NCBI GenBank assembly: GCA_022494885.1
Contig: JAGVSM010003532.1
Coordinates: 47,324 to 111,323, forward strand
DNA from: Micrasema longulum
Taxonomy: Eukaryota > Arthropoda > Insecta > Trichoptera > Brachycentridae
Length of the DNA stretch: 64,000 nt
Reading direction: 5' to 3'
The translations under genes were made by a program, and so were the position numbers. The notes under the pieces were generated by a model. It searched no databases. It saw only the letters and a list, made by a program, of their open reading frames with translations, and was not told the DNA's origin. Shown here piece after piece: positions 11,669 through 23,547 of the stretch. Positions within the stretch are counted from its first letter, which is position 1. Each line of letters begins with the position of its first letter.

Positions 11669-12292
11669 AAGTCGTATGGGTTTTGGGTGTAACATAATTC
11701 GTGCTCCGGAAAAACCTCGTGAAAAGCGAATTCACGAATGATATAATGTAAGAATCCGATTATTTTACCATCTGTTAGATTGTTGATTACAATTACGTGG
11801 ACATTTTGTAAGTATTCTCAGGGTAGTCGAATTTTTTACCCGGCTTTCTATTAATAAGTCTTAGTGTAATATTAAACGGAATTGACGTACTTAATTATCA
11901 AATGATTATTGAATGGTTTTAATTACGTTTGCCTAATAAAAGTATGTATATGTTGTTTTTTATAGTCCAGTCAGTAAAATATTTTTTGTGGTAAAACAAC
12001 AGAACATAACACAAAATTATTTCATATTTGTGAATATTGTTCACGGTCTGGCAACATCACGAGGCCACTTCACGCATGCGCGCAGGCTGGATGTCGGGTA
12101 GAGGGGAGACTTTTGGACACAGTATGGCGTTTACAAACTTGGTTCTACGCGCCTTCTGGTACATAATAGTTATATGTCGGATTATATTCTATCATGCCCA
12201 TTTTTATGAAAACGCAACAACAAAGACCATTGCAGGAGACTGCTGCGAGATATTGCGTAGATTTATATACATAATATACACTTTCTGAGTTC
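11669..12292. other. no gene; short shared motif at 12213-12265
   Basis: The sequence CATTGCAGGAGACTGCTGCG followed by AGATATTGCGTAGATTTATA recurs with few changes at about 21932-21972, so it belongs to an uncharacterised dispersed repeat. ORFs here (12037-12288 and the opposite strand) are low-support. Confidence 0.45.
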
Positions 12293-12970
12293 GTGAACCC
12301 ATCACCACCTGTATTCCTAGACAACAACAGTTTAATGGTAACTGCAAAAGTCAAATATCTAGGGCACATACTGACTGATAATTGTAAAGACGATCAGGAC
12401 ATAGAGAGACAGAGAAGAGCCATCAATGTCAGGGCCTCTATGCTAGCGAGACGCTTCTTTCAATGCAGTAACGAAGTGAAGAAAATCATATTTACTTCGT
12501 ATTTGACGTCCATGTATATAGCGGAACTTTGGAACAACTATACGTAAGGAGCGTGGAATAAATTAAGGATCACGTATAACAACTCATACCGACAATTATT
12601 TGGATTGCCTAGGTACTGCAGTGCCTCTGAAATGTTTACAGCTGGACGAATAAACACATTCGCTGCCCTGCTTCGCCAAAGAGCCTGGAGCCTATGGGAA
12701 CGCCTAAAAAAGTCTAATAACGAAATTCTCCAAGCCACTGCAGAGTGGATCCAATCACCGTTGTTCAAGCGATGGCGCGATATGTTAAGACCACCATAAG
12801 TGCTGCAATATAAATTTTTATTTTATGTTTATATTTATGTTTATTGTTATATTTATGTTTATTGTTATATTTTTGTTTATATTTATATTTATGTTCATGT
12901 TTATATGGTAGAATTGGCTCTGCACTTTATAGCCATTTTAATGGAATAAAAATTTAAATAAATAAATAAG
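12293..12970 (+). pseudogene. LINE reverse-transcriptase C-terminus, one premature stop
   Basis: A single frame runs 12293-12799 with one stop (TAA at 12545-12547). It reads AKVKYLGHILTDNCKDDQDI, ERQRRAINVRASMLARRFF, LWNNYT-stop-GAWNKLRI, YRQLFGLPRYCSASEMF and ends WRDMLRPP. YLGH-LTD, RQ-RA, MLARRF and LPR-CSAS are hallmarks of a lepidopteran non-LTR RT family. Relatives usually have Gln at the stop position, so CAA to TAA is likely. An AT-rich 3'UTR ends in AAATAAATAAATAA at about 12970. A decayed sister copy is at 30290-31000. Confidence 0.9.
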
Positions 12971-13162
12971 CGTGTTGTCCAGATGCCCTTTGAAATATAT
13001 GTATGCTTATCTAATATTATAATATTTTTTTTGCTATTATTTAATTATGTACGTGCGTATCCTAACGTACCCCAACACAACACAGGTCTTTTGGGCTCGT
13101 AGAGTTTGGGATACGTTATTATTGTTTTTTTTTTGTAATATGTATGTATTTGTATGAATTTG

Positions 13163-13400
13163 ATGAAGTATGAGTTTGCCTACCATGCAAGAGGTCTCGG
13201 GTTCGATTCCCGACATGGTTGACATGAAATATTTATTAAAAAGGGTGTTTTCACACTAGAATATTTCGTAGTCCCTGGACTAGTACCTGAAGACTGGTTA
13301 CCTTACCTTGATGTAACAAAATTGATCGAGATATGCTGCGATTGGTGTACCAATCCAGTGCCCTATGCACCATTATGTGCGAAAGGGAATAATGATGATA
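13163..13400 (+). mobile_element. tRNA-derived SINE, family S3
   Basis: The head contains GCAAGAGGTCTCGGGTTCGA (B box GGTTCGATTCC). The body follows: GTGTTTTCACAC, GTCCCTGGACTAGTACCTGA, GATATGCTGCGATTGGTGTA, CCAGTGCCCTATGCACCATT. It ends in a GATGATAAGGAT-type tail. Related copies: 14745/15365, 22389, 27738, with scraps at 8257 and 55429. Confidence 0.85.
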
Positions 13401-14744
13401 AGGATTTGTATGAATAAAGCAATTAAAAAAAAAAAAATGAGGAAGTTCAGTGTCTTTTTTTTCTTGTTTTTTGTAATAGAATATTTTTTATATACCGTAT
13501 TATCAGCGCTGTGATTTTTTTTAAAGTTTTGTATTTCCAAAATTACTCCTCGTGTGACGTCAGAGGTTGTTCGATGACAGTTCTTCCGATTGGTTTCTTT
13601 ACAGTGACCAAACCGGAAATCCTTCAAAGCTCTCATATCATTGGACGGTTCAAATGAACCAGTGACGTCATTCAGAGTAGTGCGTTTTTATTCAAATGTT
13701 TATTATTATTATTTTCTTCCTTTTTAAGGAAATTTTACCATGCAATTTAATGCTCTAATTTTTACCGCGCGCAAGAAAACATTTTTTGTATCCAATTTCC
13801 CGTAGGGCTGAAGGTCTTCATTATGTAGTGACCATATTGCAGAAAAATTGTTCAATTGTAAAAAGTATTTTAAAAACACTATCTCATATAAATCACACAA
13901 ACACACGTTTTTGTTGTACCACTACGATTTTTATTTAGAAACTTTGTTGGTCTGTCTTTAATCTTTATCTTTTTTATGTTATTTAATCATTGTTGACTGT
14001 TTGTTTCTGTAAAATGAATAAATAAATCAATAATAACAAAAAACTAAAAAATATTATGTTACTGGCATCTAAATGTTATAATGACAGTTAAATCTGTTTT
14101 AAATTGTTAAAAAAATACTTTATATTATGTTCTGTAAACAAGGTATGTTTAATGTTCTTAGAGGAAAAAAATCGAATTAATCTAAAACGAATTACGAGTA
14201 ATTTGATCTTATTTCCTTTTTCTTTCGCTTCTTAAACAATCTTTTTTATGCTCATTCTTAAGACGACTTCCTTATAATACTACTTTCCGGATAAAACCAA
14301 ATAACTGACGTCAAGTCAATGAATTAAGTTAGAATATTATTGGAGACCGATTGATATTTAGGTTTCGGCCAGTAAAACGAGTTCCGGTCACGGTTTGGGT
14401 TTCGGTCAAAAATGGCAAAAACTTCGGCTCAGCCGAAACCTGAGGTCGGGATGTGTCGGATTACGTTCGGCTAAACTCGGGTGGAAAATAAGCTCAATTA
14501 GAGTTATTCGATTGTTGTCTATTTAAATAATTAGTTATCTGGACACAAATACATTGTTTGATGTTCTGTCAGTGTTTGTGGTGAGTATGTTGCCTTTCAA
14601 ACGTACATGGCCTGAATTCGATTCTCAGCTGGGTCAATATTGATCAATTAATTTAAGTGAAGGAAATGTATTTTGTATTTTATTTCTGGAGGTTTCAACA
14701 GTCCGAAAAAAGTTAGATGTTTATTTTTAACATTGTGTGTTAGC
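13401..14744. other. no gene; TTCGG-rich cluster at 14340-14475
   Basis: Mostly AT-rich. At 14340-14475 the motif TTTCGG(C/T)C or its complement recurs at least six times in both orientations (for example GGTTTCGGCCAG, CTTCGGCTCAGCCGAAACC), a degenerate local repeat. Ordinary small ORFs at 13373-13636 and 13724-13906 are not supported. Confidence 0.45.
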
Positions 14745-15500
14745 AATGGGCGTTTTCACACTATAATATTCCATAGTCTCTGTAGCTCAATCACAAAAGA
14801 CTATCAACGTGTTTTGAAACATGCTAAGCATCTGAGCGATCACAATGAACAATAATGAACGTGCTTAACGCAGTCATAAGTCGACGCGTGTGTAATCTCT
14901 AAGTCGACGCTCCTGTCGGTTTTTTTTTGTTTTCCTCTTAAATATGTAAAGTTTACTGGCAAAAAATCGGCATTTATTAAAAGAAATAATACAATATAAT
15001 GCATTTGCAAAATAGTAAGGAGTATCTAGTACAAAAAAGTGAAAATTAAATTACATTTACAATAGCGACTGCTTTTCTTGACATTTGGCTTTCCAACCGC
15101 CGGCTCAATGCAATAAATAGCATGATAAATAATACATAAATAAATCAAAAAAGCAGTCTTTAAATATTTTCCTTATTTACACAGGCGAAATTCAAATATG
15201 TGAATGCGCGGCAGGATTATACGTCGCGAAACGTAAATATTTTTACATTTAATATTAGATGTTCACGGGTGTCGCATTGTGATCGCGAATACGATCAACA
15301 ACCATGGCGACAAATTGTTATTTGTCACTTATTAGCACGATGATTATTATTTGTGATTGAGCTACTGAACTGGTACCTGAAGCGTAAGACTGATCATTGT
15401 ACCTTTATGTAACAAAAATTATCAAGATACGCTGCGATTGATGTACCAATGCAGTGCCCTATGCACTATTAGGTGCGGAAAAGAAGTGATGATGATGATG
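14745..15500 (+). mobile_element. SINE family S3 copy split by a MITE
   Basis: The left part (GGCGTTTTCACACTATAATA, AGTCTCTG) and right part (CTGAACTGGTACCTGAAGCG, AGATACGCTGCGATTGATGT, CAGTGCCCTATGCACTATTA, ending GATGATGATGATG) join into one S3 body when 14783-15364 plus one CTG copy is removed. The SINE is therefore older than the MITE. Confidence 0.85.
14783..15364. mobile_element. 582-bp MITE (family H, PIF/Harbinger-like), copy 1
   Basis: Terminal inverted repeats start TAGCTCAATCACAAA on both ends. The element is flanked by CTG on each side (14780-14782 and 15365-15367). A 3-bp CWG target duplication is characteristic of the PIF/Harbinger superfamily, so that class is inferred. It has no ORF, so it is non-autonomous. 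Internal landmarks: GCGACTGCTTTTCTTGACAT, AACCGCCGGCTCAATGCAAT, AGGATTATACGTCGCGAAAC. Confidence 0.85.
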
Positions 15501-16574
15501 TTATCAATTTTTTTTATTTAATCTGTCTTGCGTATTCGTTTTAAAATAACTCGAAAACTTTAAACGCGTTAAATATAAGCGTAAAAAGCCACATATTTCG
15601 GCCCTTTAGGCCTCATGAGATCGGCCTCCAGGCATCGTTTTATGGGCCCTACGGCTCTCAGTTTTCATGTCTTTGCTCTTCGGTTGATTAAGATTCGGTT
15701 GATTTTTTCGGGCCTCTTTTTTTTGTTTGTCCTAGTAATCTAGATGTACTAAAATATAGTCCCTCACTTAAAATAATGCTCTAAAAACCGCACGATATTC
15801 ATATAAATATTTAATATTTACGTAAACATATTGGTTAGTAATCGATTGAAATGAAAAAAAATATATAAGTAATTTAAAATCATAACAGTCTGCAATAGCT
15901 GACGGTTACATGCTGGTACATTAAGCCTTTAGTCGGCCTAAATGAATCTGTCCTTTTGGCCTTATTAAATCGGCCCTACGGAAGGTAAATATTATTACGG
16001 TAATAACAGTTGAAAAAATGCATTCTCCTAGTTTGTTTTTTTTTAATTAATTCAGTTAAATATTAATACAAATATAGAGATATAATTATTATTCCGTTGG
16101 GATATTAAATTCCAACAGACGAAAATGACCCTGATTTAGCGTTGATACCACGATAATAAGGCTCAAACTCCTGTGCGCAAGTATAAAGGACAGATGCAAT
16201 CAATCAATTCTAGAGTATTATTACGAGTATTATACTTTGTAAAAATATAATTAATTGTTCAGTAGACTCAAATCAGTGCTTGATTTTTATATTAAAAGTA
16301 AAAATATGGAGTTCTACATAATGAAACCCAAATCAATAATTATATAAATTAATATTACAGGTAAACCGCAATCCAAAAAAATTCAGGCAGTTTTAAATAA
16401 TACATTCGTTTTCAAAATTATAATTGTAATGGCATGTTATTTACGACTGTTTAAAAAACTTGTTTTTACTCTATGCGTTTACCTTATTTTTCGTTCAATG
16501 TCATAGATGTTACGTCGATTATACCAAAGTAATAATTGTATACGATAAAATTGTTTTTAATTATTAATTTTTGA
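15501..16574. other. no gene; GGCC/GGCCT-rich patches
   Basis: At 15598-15720 and 15925-15985 short words such as CGGCCCTTTAGGCCTCA, ATCGGCCTCCAGG, GGGCCCTACGG and TCGGCCTAAATGAATC recur in both orientations, similar in flavour to the TTCGG cluster at 14340. The rest is AT-rich with no recognised element. Confidence 0.45.
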
Positions 16575-16723
16575 ACCACAACAGGCCAGGAGGCCCAATC
16601 ACAGTGATGAATTGCAGCACTGAATACCCTGATGTGTGTTTATTTTTATTCTCACTGGCAATCGAACCCGGAACTTTCCGTGTGTGAGTCAAGCGTTTTA
16701 GCCATTACACGACGGAGGCCGCC
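16575..16723 (-). mobile_element. tRNA-derived SINE, family S2
   Basis: In minus sense the head is GCGGCCTCCGTCGTGTAATG with GACTCACACACGGAAAGTTC and the B box-like GGTTCGATTGCC, followed by GAGAATAAAAATAAACACAC. It matches the plus-strand copy at 34705-34855. Confidence 0.85.
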
Positions 16724-16790
16724 AAAACACTGCCAGCTCGAGGATTACTGTGGCTATGCATCGTTTTAGAGCAATTAATGTGATATTAAA

Positions 16791-17320
16791 ATTTATTGCA
16801 ACAGGGACGAAAAACATTTTTGAGAAGGAAATATGGAAGTCTAGGCATTTACTCGACTTATGATCTGACAATGACTAGTTTAAGTGGCCACTTTACAGAC
16901 CGCGTAACATTCACTACCCTGCCTATGTTACTTTTGATTTTTTTAAAATAAATATTAGCGTTCTTATAATTTGCCATTATATTTCAATTTTCGTGGCTGT
17001 TTTTAACGAGTTGTAAATAAATCACGATTAAAAAATGGAAATCAAGTTAGGGTAGATTGAGGTTCGAATTGAGGCAACACTAGCCACGGAACCGCAACCT
17101 GATTTGAACATCCACATTTTCCCAACTCTTTTATTTTTTGACTTTTGTATGATAAAAGAGGTAAAGCTTTTATTGATGTGAGTGAGTTTAATCTGAATTA
17201 ATTATTTCATCTACTAGCCAACGCTGAAAACACTAAACTTATTACCGTTTTTTATACTTCTTCTTACATCAGACAGGCTGGATTACACTCTGAACATACG
17301 CAAAACATTGTTGATCAATA
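16791..17320. repeat. family A repeat, copy 2, split by SINE S1
   Basis: The left part (16791-16930) holds ATGGAAGTCTAGGCATTTAC, TTTAAGTGGCCACTTTACAG and TAACATTCAC. After the SINE the right part (17104-17320) resumes with TTTGAACATCCACATTTTCC, CAACTCTTTTA, GCCAACGCTGAAAAC and ACGCAAAACATTGTTG. The order matches other A copies across the junction, so the SINE inserted into A. Confidence 0.8.
16931..17104 (-). mobile_element. SINE family S1 nested in family A
   Basis: Contains the S1 signatures in plus-strand view: TTTTTAACGAGTTGTAAATA, AATCAAGTTAGGGTAGATTG, GGTTCGAATTG and CACTAGCCACGGAACCGCAA. The A-type sequence on both sides is contiguous once this is removed. Confidence 0.8.
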
Positions 17321-17563
17321 GTGACAGATGATTTAGGAGTGGCTACTCGATCAAGAATTGATTTAAATAAAATAACCTACTTTATCATGTTTTTACTCTG
17401 TATAAAAACATTATGTATGTGTTAAAATATCTACACACATCGTTTATATACCAATCTTTTTTTCAGATTGTTATTTCATATTTACAAATACTACTTATTT
17501 TGGTTAATATAATTATAAAATGAGAAAAATTAACAATTCCTACCAACAGCCCACAAAAAATGT

Positions 17564-17690
17564 TTCTTCTTCTTCTTACGGTGCCTTGTCAGGTCTTCCG
17601 ACGTTGGCGATTGCTACAGCGAAAGCATCTCGGTCCTGCGCTACTCTTATATTCCGCAGCCTGGACAACTGCTTATTAGATGTACTCGCC
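17564..17690 (-). pseudogene. LINE terminal fragment with GAA tail
   Basis: The minus strand reads LRNIRVAQDRDAFAVAIANV then GRPDKAP and a stop, followed directly by GAAGAAGAAGAA. The R-AQDRD--- A signature before the stop with a simple GAA tail is typical of RTE-like LINE 3' ends; compare the GAA-tailed piece at 46999-47430. Confidence 0.7.
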
Positions 17691-18208
17691 ATCGTTTATT
17701 TACTGTACAGCGCCCTTGAGATGGTTTTCACACAAATGGCGCTATATAAATTATCCAACTATCATAATAATAATTACCCACAAATTGAAATGCCATTCCT
17801 TTCACGCTTGTAACCTGTCCATTTAATCAAACATTATGAAATATTTTATTGTACTGATAATGCTCTATCGTAAACTATTATTAATACTTCATAATGTATG
17901 TCAACTATTTAAATTAGATAGTCTAAAAAAATACTATTGCCTGTAATTTGATATACAAAGTATTGTATTTGTGTGAATTTACGTCTGACTTTGTTAAAAG
18001 TTGCAAATATAGTATTGCTCACGTTTCAAAGAAAACTGTTAGGAAATTGTTGTATGGTTGACAGCACCTCGCGTAGAAAAAATATCAACGTTTCTTAAAG
18101 TAGCTGAGTTACTACTACATACAAAGCTTTTTTTTACATGTTGTTTGTGCTTTTTTTATTAATATTTCATGATAAAACTGTTTGGTTAATTATTTCCATA
18201 TGATATGC
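17691..18208. other. no gene seen
   Basis: AT-rich, nothing recognised. Confidence 0.5.
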
Positions 18209-18308
18209 TATGCACATGTCGCAGCTATAGTAGCTGAGGATGACCTACAGAGAATGGAGTATAAGTTCCACCTAGTATCACAAAGGCTAAACATGTCAAT
18301 ACGTGTAT
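18209..18308 (+). pseudogene. LINE reverse-transcriptase palm fragment, catalytic motif lost
   Basis: The plus frame from 18209 reads YAHVAAIVAEDDLQRMEYKF followed by HLVSQRLNMSIRV. It aligns with the RT palm stretch that normally starts YADD, continues with ED-DLQ--- and L---LNM-I. Here the two catalytic Asp residues are replaced (YAHV), so the fragment cannot be active. Flanks hold no further RT motifs. Confidence 0.7.
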
Positions 18309-19067
18309 TATCCACCATGTGACGAATAAATCTAGACAGGTACTTCGTCACGTTTTTTTTACGCTCGCCACCCCGTTTGTCTATGCCTCGTGAAACGGTA
18401 CGGATCTCGTGGTGCTTTGATTCTATGGCGAACTAGGAGAGTAATGTGTAATTATGCAATTTGAATAATAATGTTATCAAATTCCTTTAACAGCAGTGGT
18501 TTATGTCATATTCTGGTGAGGTGATGTTAATCATGGCAGGTTTCACATTTTTAACATTGTAAATTCTATACATTATTTCAACATTTTACTTTATCATTAA
18601 GAAACATGTATTCTGTACATTTTTAAAAAAATTGTTCCTACATTTAATCCTCTTATTAGGAAACATTAGGTTCTACACAGAGAATTAAGAATAGCCCAGA
18701 AGGAGCGTAGAATCATATTTGAATACATCGGACTGTGTCCAATAATCTCCCACTATGCCCCTCTTTTGCCGCGCGCATTTGTGATGTCACCGCGTAATGT
18801 TGCACGATAGGAAAAAATAATCATAACACAAATGTAAGTTTAAAAAAATCAATTTGTTAATATCTCTAAAATTTTATTGTGCACGCGGAATTATTGATTG
18901 ACACAACAGAGTAGATAAGTAAAGGGTCATTTAATAAGATTAATTGAATTAATGAACTTTTAACTAAAAATATTTTTAAAAAATGGTTTTACATCAAATG
19001 GAGATTTTTATACCATCATATTTCAATAATATTTGATGTTTTAAAGATATGTTTGATCCGAGATCTA
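18309..19067. other. no gene seen
   Basis: A mildly GC-rich patch at 18350-18430 and another at 18720-18800 show no coherent frame. The rest is AT-rich. Confidence 0.45.
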
Positions 19068-19480
19068 ATTTTCATTAGTTCTCTCATTAGATGAGCAAAG
19101 TAGGGTAAAAAAATGTATTACCCTGGAAACACAATATTAAAATTTTAAAATTTCCATTTTGTTTCTTCGACAATCTGACAGATGGAAAAATAATTCAATT
19201 TTTAAGCAAGGCATTTTCTACTTAACATTCGTTTGCTAATTACACATGACATGTGATACCATCCTGTTTATTTAAGATCCTAGCAGTATTTCTACACATT
19301 AAAAGGACACAACACGGCATAGTTGAATTAAAATCGGGAGTTGCGTACTGAGCGACGTCTACAAAGAAACTAATGGGTCAAAACGTAAACCTACTCATTT
19401 ATGAGTAGTTTAGTCGCCTTCTGTTTGATATGCGTATACGGTTCCTGGACTATTCTTAATTCTATGGTTCTACATATTTT
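19068..19480 (+). repeat. dispersed repeat B, copy 2
   Basis: Same orientation and order of blocks as 5848-6205. It carries an additional ~80-bp segment at about 19315-19395 (GGCATAGTTGAATTAAAATC, TGAGCGACGTCTACAAAGAA) absent from copy 1 and lacks copy 1's 19-bp tandem duplication. Confidence 0.8.
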
Positions 19481-20433
19481 TTTATATATTGTTCCTACCG
19501 TGTACTAACTCAGTAGAGAACGTATTAAAGTTTTACAATTTTGATATATTGTTACCATATTTTTTGTCTCTTTAGATTTTATTTCAAGAATATTAGAATA
19601 AACAAATGTTGAATTAGAATAATGTGTTTTATTCGAGGATCCACGTGGTGCATAGGTCACATGAGATGGTGGGGATTTGCTCTGGAAAAAGGTTTTAATG
19701 GTCTTATGCTTGACTTGGCTCCACACATGTATAGTTTATGTTTGGTTTTTGTTATTTTCATTGTGCGTTTTGTAATATAAATAATATAGATGTACATATA
19801 TACCTAGTTTTTAAAACTATGAAGATGGTGTTAATTATCTCTGTTTATTAAGTTAATCTTCTTTGTATATTCTCTAATATAAATACATTTCAAAAAGTAT
19901 ATTGTTAAGTGCTCTCGGCACGGGTAACCCCAGTGAGGTCACATTATTTTTATTATTAATTATAGTTTGTAAGAGAAAAATATGAATAAATAAATAAAAT
20001 GAACCTGGTCGGTGGATAGGAAAGTTCAGGTGGGTGCTTCGTCCGCCGGAACTTCTTCGTCACAACCTTTATCATCAAACGGCAATAATTGTTAGTGTAT
20101 AAGAAAACTTTGTAAATATTAAAATTAGTTTGATAATGTCCTAACAAGACGAAACACGTCACATACATATTTTTTTTAATAAAAGTAGAATTAAATCCAA
20201 TAAAAGTGTTTTATTTTGGATAGTTTACCAAATTTTAATATGGGGTTCTAGAAATTATCTGCATACATAATAAATAAACTAAACTTTTATTCATTCATAA
20301 AAATCTTTAGAGAAATCAACAAGCGTTTTTTTATAATTTCATTACAAATTGTGAACAACCGTGAATGTCAATTACGTGATTTTACCAAAATAATTATAAG
20401 ATAATTAAGAACTTCAAATAATATCCATCAACT
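19481..20433. other. no gene seen
   Basis: AT-rich. Short minus-strand ORFs at 19505-19726 and 19956-20168 show no family signature. Confidence 0.5.
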
Positions 20434-20576
20434 AAATTTGTTGCATCAGAGGGAAATCATTTTTGAGGAGGGAATATAGAAGTCTATGCATTTACAGGGC
20501 TTATGAACTGTCGTGGGCTGGTTTAAATGGCCACTTTACGCACTGCATAACATTTTAACATACTCAAAACATTGTT
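20434..20576 (+). repeat. family A repeat, copy 3 (partial)
   Basis: AAATTTGTTGCATCAGAGGG, GGGAATATAGAAGTCTATGC, TTTACAGGGCTTATGA, TTTAAATGGCCACTTTACGC and CATACTCAAAACATTGTTGA match other A copies. The segment between CACTG-TAACATT and ACATACTCAAAAC has been deleted. Confidence 0.8.
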
Positions 20577-20980
20577 GAATGACTTAAGTATTTGCTTTAT
20601 TATACCACCGTTCATAATATTACACAATAACGTCTCATAAACTATGTTATCTTTTAAAACATTTATGCGGTTTCCGTCCTATGACCTAATTGCAAGCAAG
20701 TTACAAGTAACGAACTGTTAATACTTCCTCGCTTGATTGAAATACAACTAGAGAATCTATGAATAAAACAAAAGGTATCGTTTAAATTAGAGATTTGATT
20801 GCTTTAGCCAGGAAATTCAGAAGTGATGCTGATAAAGGCAATGATGGAATTAAATTGAAATGCAGTTTTTTTTAATGGTTTTGTATTGTTTTTGTTTTGT
20901 TTCACTGTTTTTTACAATGCACAAAGGTTTTTAGTTTCGGGTCCTGACTAGCTAGAAGATTGTTATTTTTCTTTTTTTTT
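20577..20980. other. no gene seen
   Basis: AT-rich, nothing recognised. Confidence 0.5.
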
Positions 20981-21172
20981 AAGAAATACTAGCGTTCCTT
21001 TAATTTACCCAAATATTTCAATTTTGAGGACCATTTTCAACGAGTTCAATAACTCAACGAGTAAATAACTCACTAAAAGAAAATGGAAATCAGGTTGGGG
21101 TAGAGTGCAGTTCGACCCTCGGACCTCTGATTCGTGAGTCCGTAACACTAGCCACGGGACCACAACGCGATT
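20981..21172 (-). mobile_element. tRNA-derived SINE, family S1, longest copy
   Basis: Plus-strand view: AAGAAATACTAGCGTTCCTT, ACCATTTTCAACGAGTTC, a small local duplication of AACTCAACGAGTAAATAACT, GAAATCAGGTTGGGGTAGAG, then CACTAGCCACGGGACCACAA. This copy shows both the tRNA-like head and the far 3' region. Confidence 0.82.
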
Positions 21173-22388
21173 TTAAAATTTAAAAAAACACACACTATCC
21201 TGGATTCAAATTGAAGATATTAACTTTTCTATAATATATTTTGTTGCCCTTTAATAATGAAGAATATTTTTATGTTTTTATTTTATTTCTTAAGTACTAA
21301 AAAATAAAAAAAAAGTAACTCCTAATCTTTTACAGAATAATTTCTCTTCTCTATTTCGTATTTTACAAAAATATTATAAACGTCTATTATAAGAGGAAAA
21401 AATTCATAAAAAAATTATGTTAACCCACAAACATGCCATGCCTTAGTGGGATCATTTGTATACTATTCTTAATATTATTTCACTGCTATATAATTATTCT
21501 TTTTTTTAATACTCTGTTTTACCTTTTATGTATATTGTAAAAAAAAATACATATATAAGTTTGAATCTATTGTTATTTTGTGTTTTTCCTTTTATATACT
21601 ATGAGTTTTTTTTCTCATGTTCTCGTTTATTGAAAATTATATAAACTCTAATGAATAAATAACTATAACAGTGTAAGTCACTCTCCAAGCACAAGAGTTT
21701 TTTGGAGAGTTACAGTTATAACATATACTAGATGTGTAAAGAAAGTAGATTTTTATTAAATAAAAAAAACAGGTTCTATTTATGAAATAAATTGATAAAT
21801 AAAAAAAGAACGTACGATTTACAATCAGAGAAAAAGTGTTCAATGTCCTCGGTGAACTTATTAAGTTCTTCAAAACGAAAGCCGTATACAGGAGAGCTGT
21901 ACAAGTTTGGATTTTGTCTAAGGGATGAGACCATTTCAGGAGACTGCTGCGAGACATTGCATAGATTTATAGATTGTTTTATTGAGCATGTTGTCCTTTA
22001 TGTTCTTGTAATAATTTTTATTTTTAATATTTTTTAAAAATATGCAAGCTTACCGTTCTTATTTCGCTGTATACTAATTCAACACAGGGCTTTTGGCCTC
22101 ATAGAGTTAAGAATACGTATTTTTTTTTTATATGCATCTTTATATGAATAAATAAATCAATTTTATCTGAAAACAAGGCTAGATAATTATAATACTATGA
22201 TCGCAGTATTTATGTATAACTATATTGTACGTAAAATTTAATAGTAGTGGGCGAATCATTTCCTTTTTGCCGGGATGTGGGTTTCAATATCAGCCAATCT
22301 AAAAAAAAAATTAACGACCTTCTCCTGAAACATGCTAAAAGAGATATCTGAACTGCTCATTTGTTGACAAAAAGATTTATATATTTCT
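21173..22388. other. no gene; shared motif at 21927-21972
   Basis: TTTCAGGAGACTGCTGCGAG and ACATTGCATAGATTTATAGA match the motif at 12230. The two overlapping ORFs at 21637-21957 (minus) and 21792-22037 (plus) span it and are AT-driven; neither is supported. Confidence 0.45.
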
Positions 22389-22640
22389 TGGTCTCATAGT
22401 TAAGTGGTTGGCGCATTTGTCTACCATTCGTGCGGTGCCAGGTTTGATTCCTGGCATAGGCAATGTGAAATATTTGTTTTAAAGGTGGTTTGACACTGCG
22501 ATTTTTCAATGTCCCTGGACTGGTACCCGAAGCGAAAGATATAACCTTACCCTTATGTAGCAAATGATCAATATATACTGTATTTGGTGTACCAATGCAA
22601 TGCCCTAAACACCATCGGGTGCGAATATCAATATGATGAT
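22389..22640 (+). mobile_element. tRNA-derived SINE, family S3
   Basis: The head GGTCTCATAGTTAAGTGGTT is A-box-like, and CCAGGTTTGATTCCTGGCAT is a near-match to the B box. The body AATGTCCCTGGACTGGTACC, GTGTACCAATGCAATGCCCT follows, with a GATGATG-type end. It is the copy with the clearest tRNA-like head. Confidence 0.85.
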
Positions 22641-23547
22641 GTGCAAAAGCTATATTTAGCAAGCGTGTTGCCCTATTTGTATTATTATAGTTGCTTTGAT
22701 AAAGGTTGTACGTCATTCGAAAGAAAATTTTCTGCTCTCCAAAATATTGTGGAAATGGGTATATATTAATTTTATACATTACTAAAAAAATACTTGGTGT
22801 TAAGATTCAAAATTAATTCTTACGCTTCATAAATTATAAATTAAAAATATCTGTAGAATCCTTAAATTATGATTTTTGTAGAAATTAAATGAGATTACTC
22901 GAATCGTCTGACCGTAGAGTTATGGCTGATTTGTTTTTCATATTTAAAATAATGAAATCGATAATTGACATGCTTTGCTTGAACTAATTCAAATTCGAAT
23001 ACCTGGTAGGTGCACTAGAAGTAAGAAATTATTTTTGTAACAATTACGAACTAACTTCAAAATGCACTCACCTAGATCCAGGATACATAGGTATGGAAAT
23101 CAATTTGAACAAATATTCGATATTTTCAATACAAATTCTGTTCATGAATGAAAACATATTCTCACTCGTTATTTTTTAGAAAAGTAATGGATTTATTTTA
23201 AATATATTATTAAATTTTGCTTTGTTTTCTGGAATACGTCATTTTTTAGTACTAATGTCGTATAATTTTTTTTATTATTATTATCTACTTATTATCAACT
23301 TTGCCGTGTTATATTTATATTTCGAACATAAGATTTTAGATATCTCATGGTTATTGTTATCTTTTGTTTAGAGATGTTATGTTTCATTTTTACTTGTTTT
23401 GTATTATATGTTCACTAAATTGTTTAGTTTTAATTATTTAATTATTTCATATTATGTACTTCATAATAATTGTGCACCACTGTGATTATTTCTGTTGAAA
23501 TTTTTTTGTAAAGGGTTCTTTGAACCGTTGTTTTATAAATAAATAAA
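22641..23547. other. no gene seen
   Basis: AT-rich; nothing recognised. Confidence 0.5.

Noticed and set aside
21637..22037. Overlapping ORFs of 106 and 81 codons
   Set aside because: AT-driven, opposite strands, no motif; part overlaps a small dispersed repeat shared with 12230.
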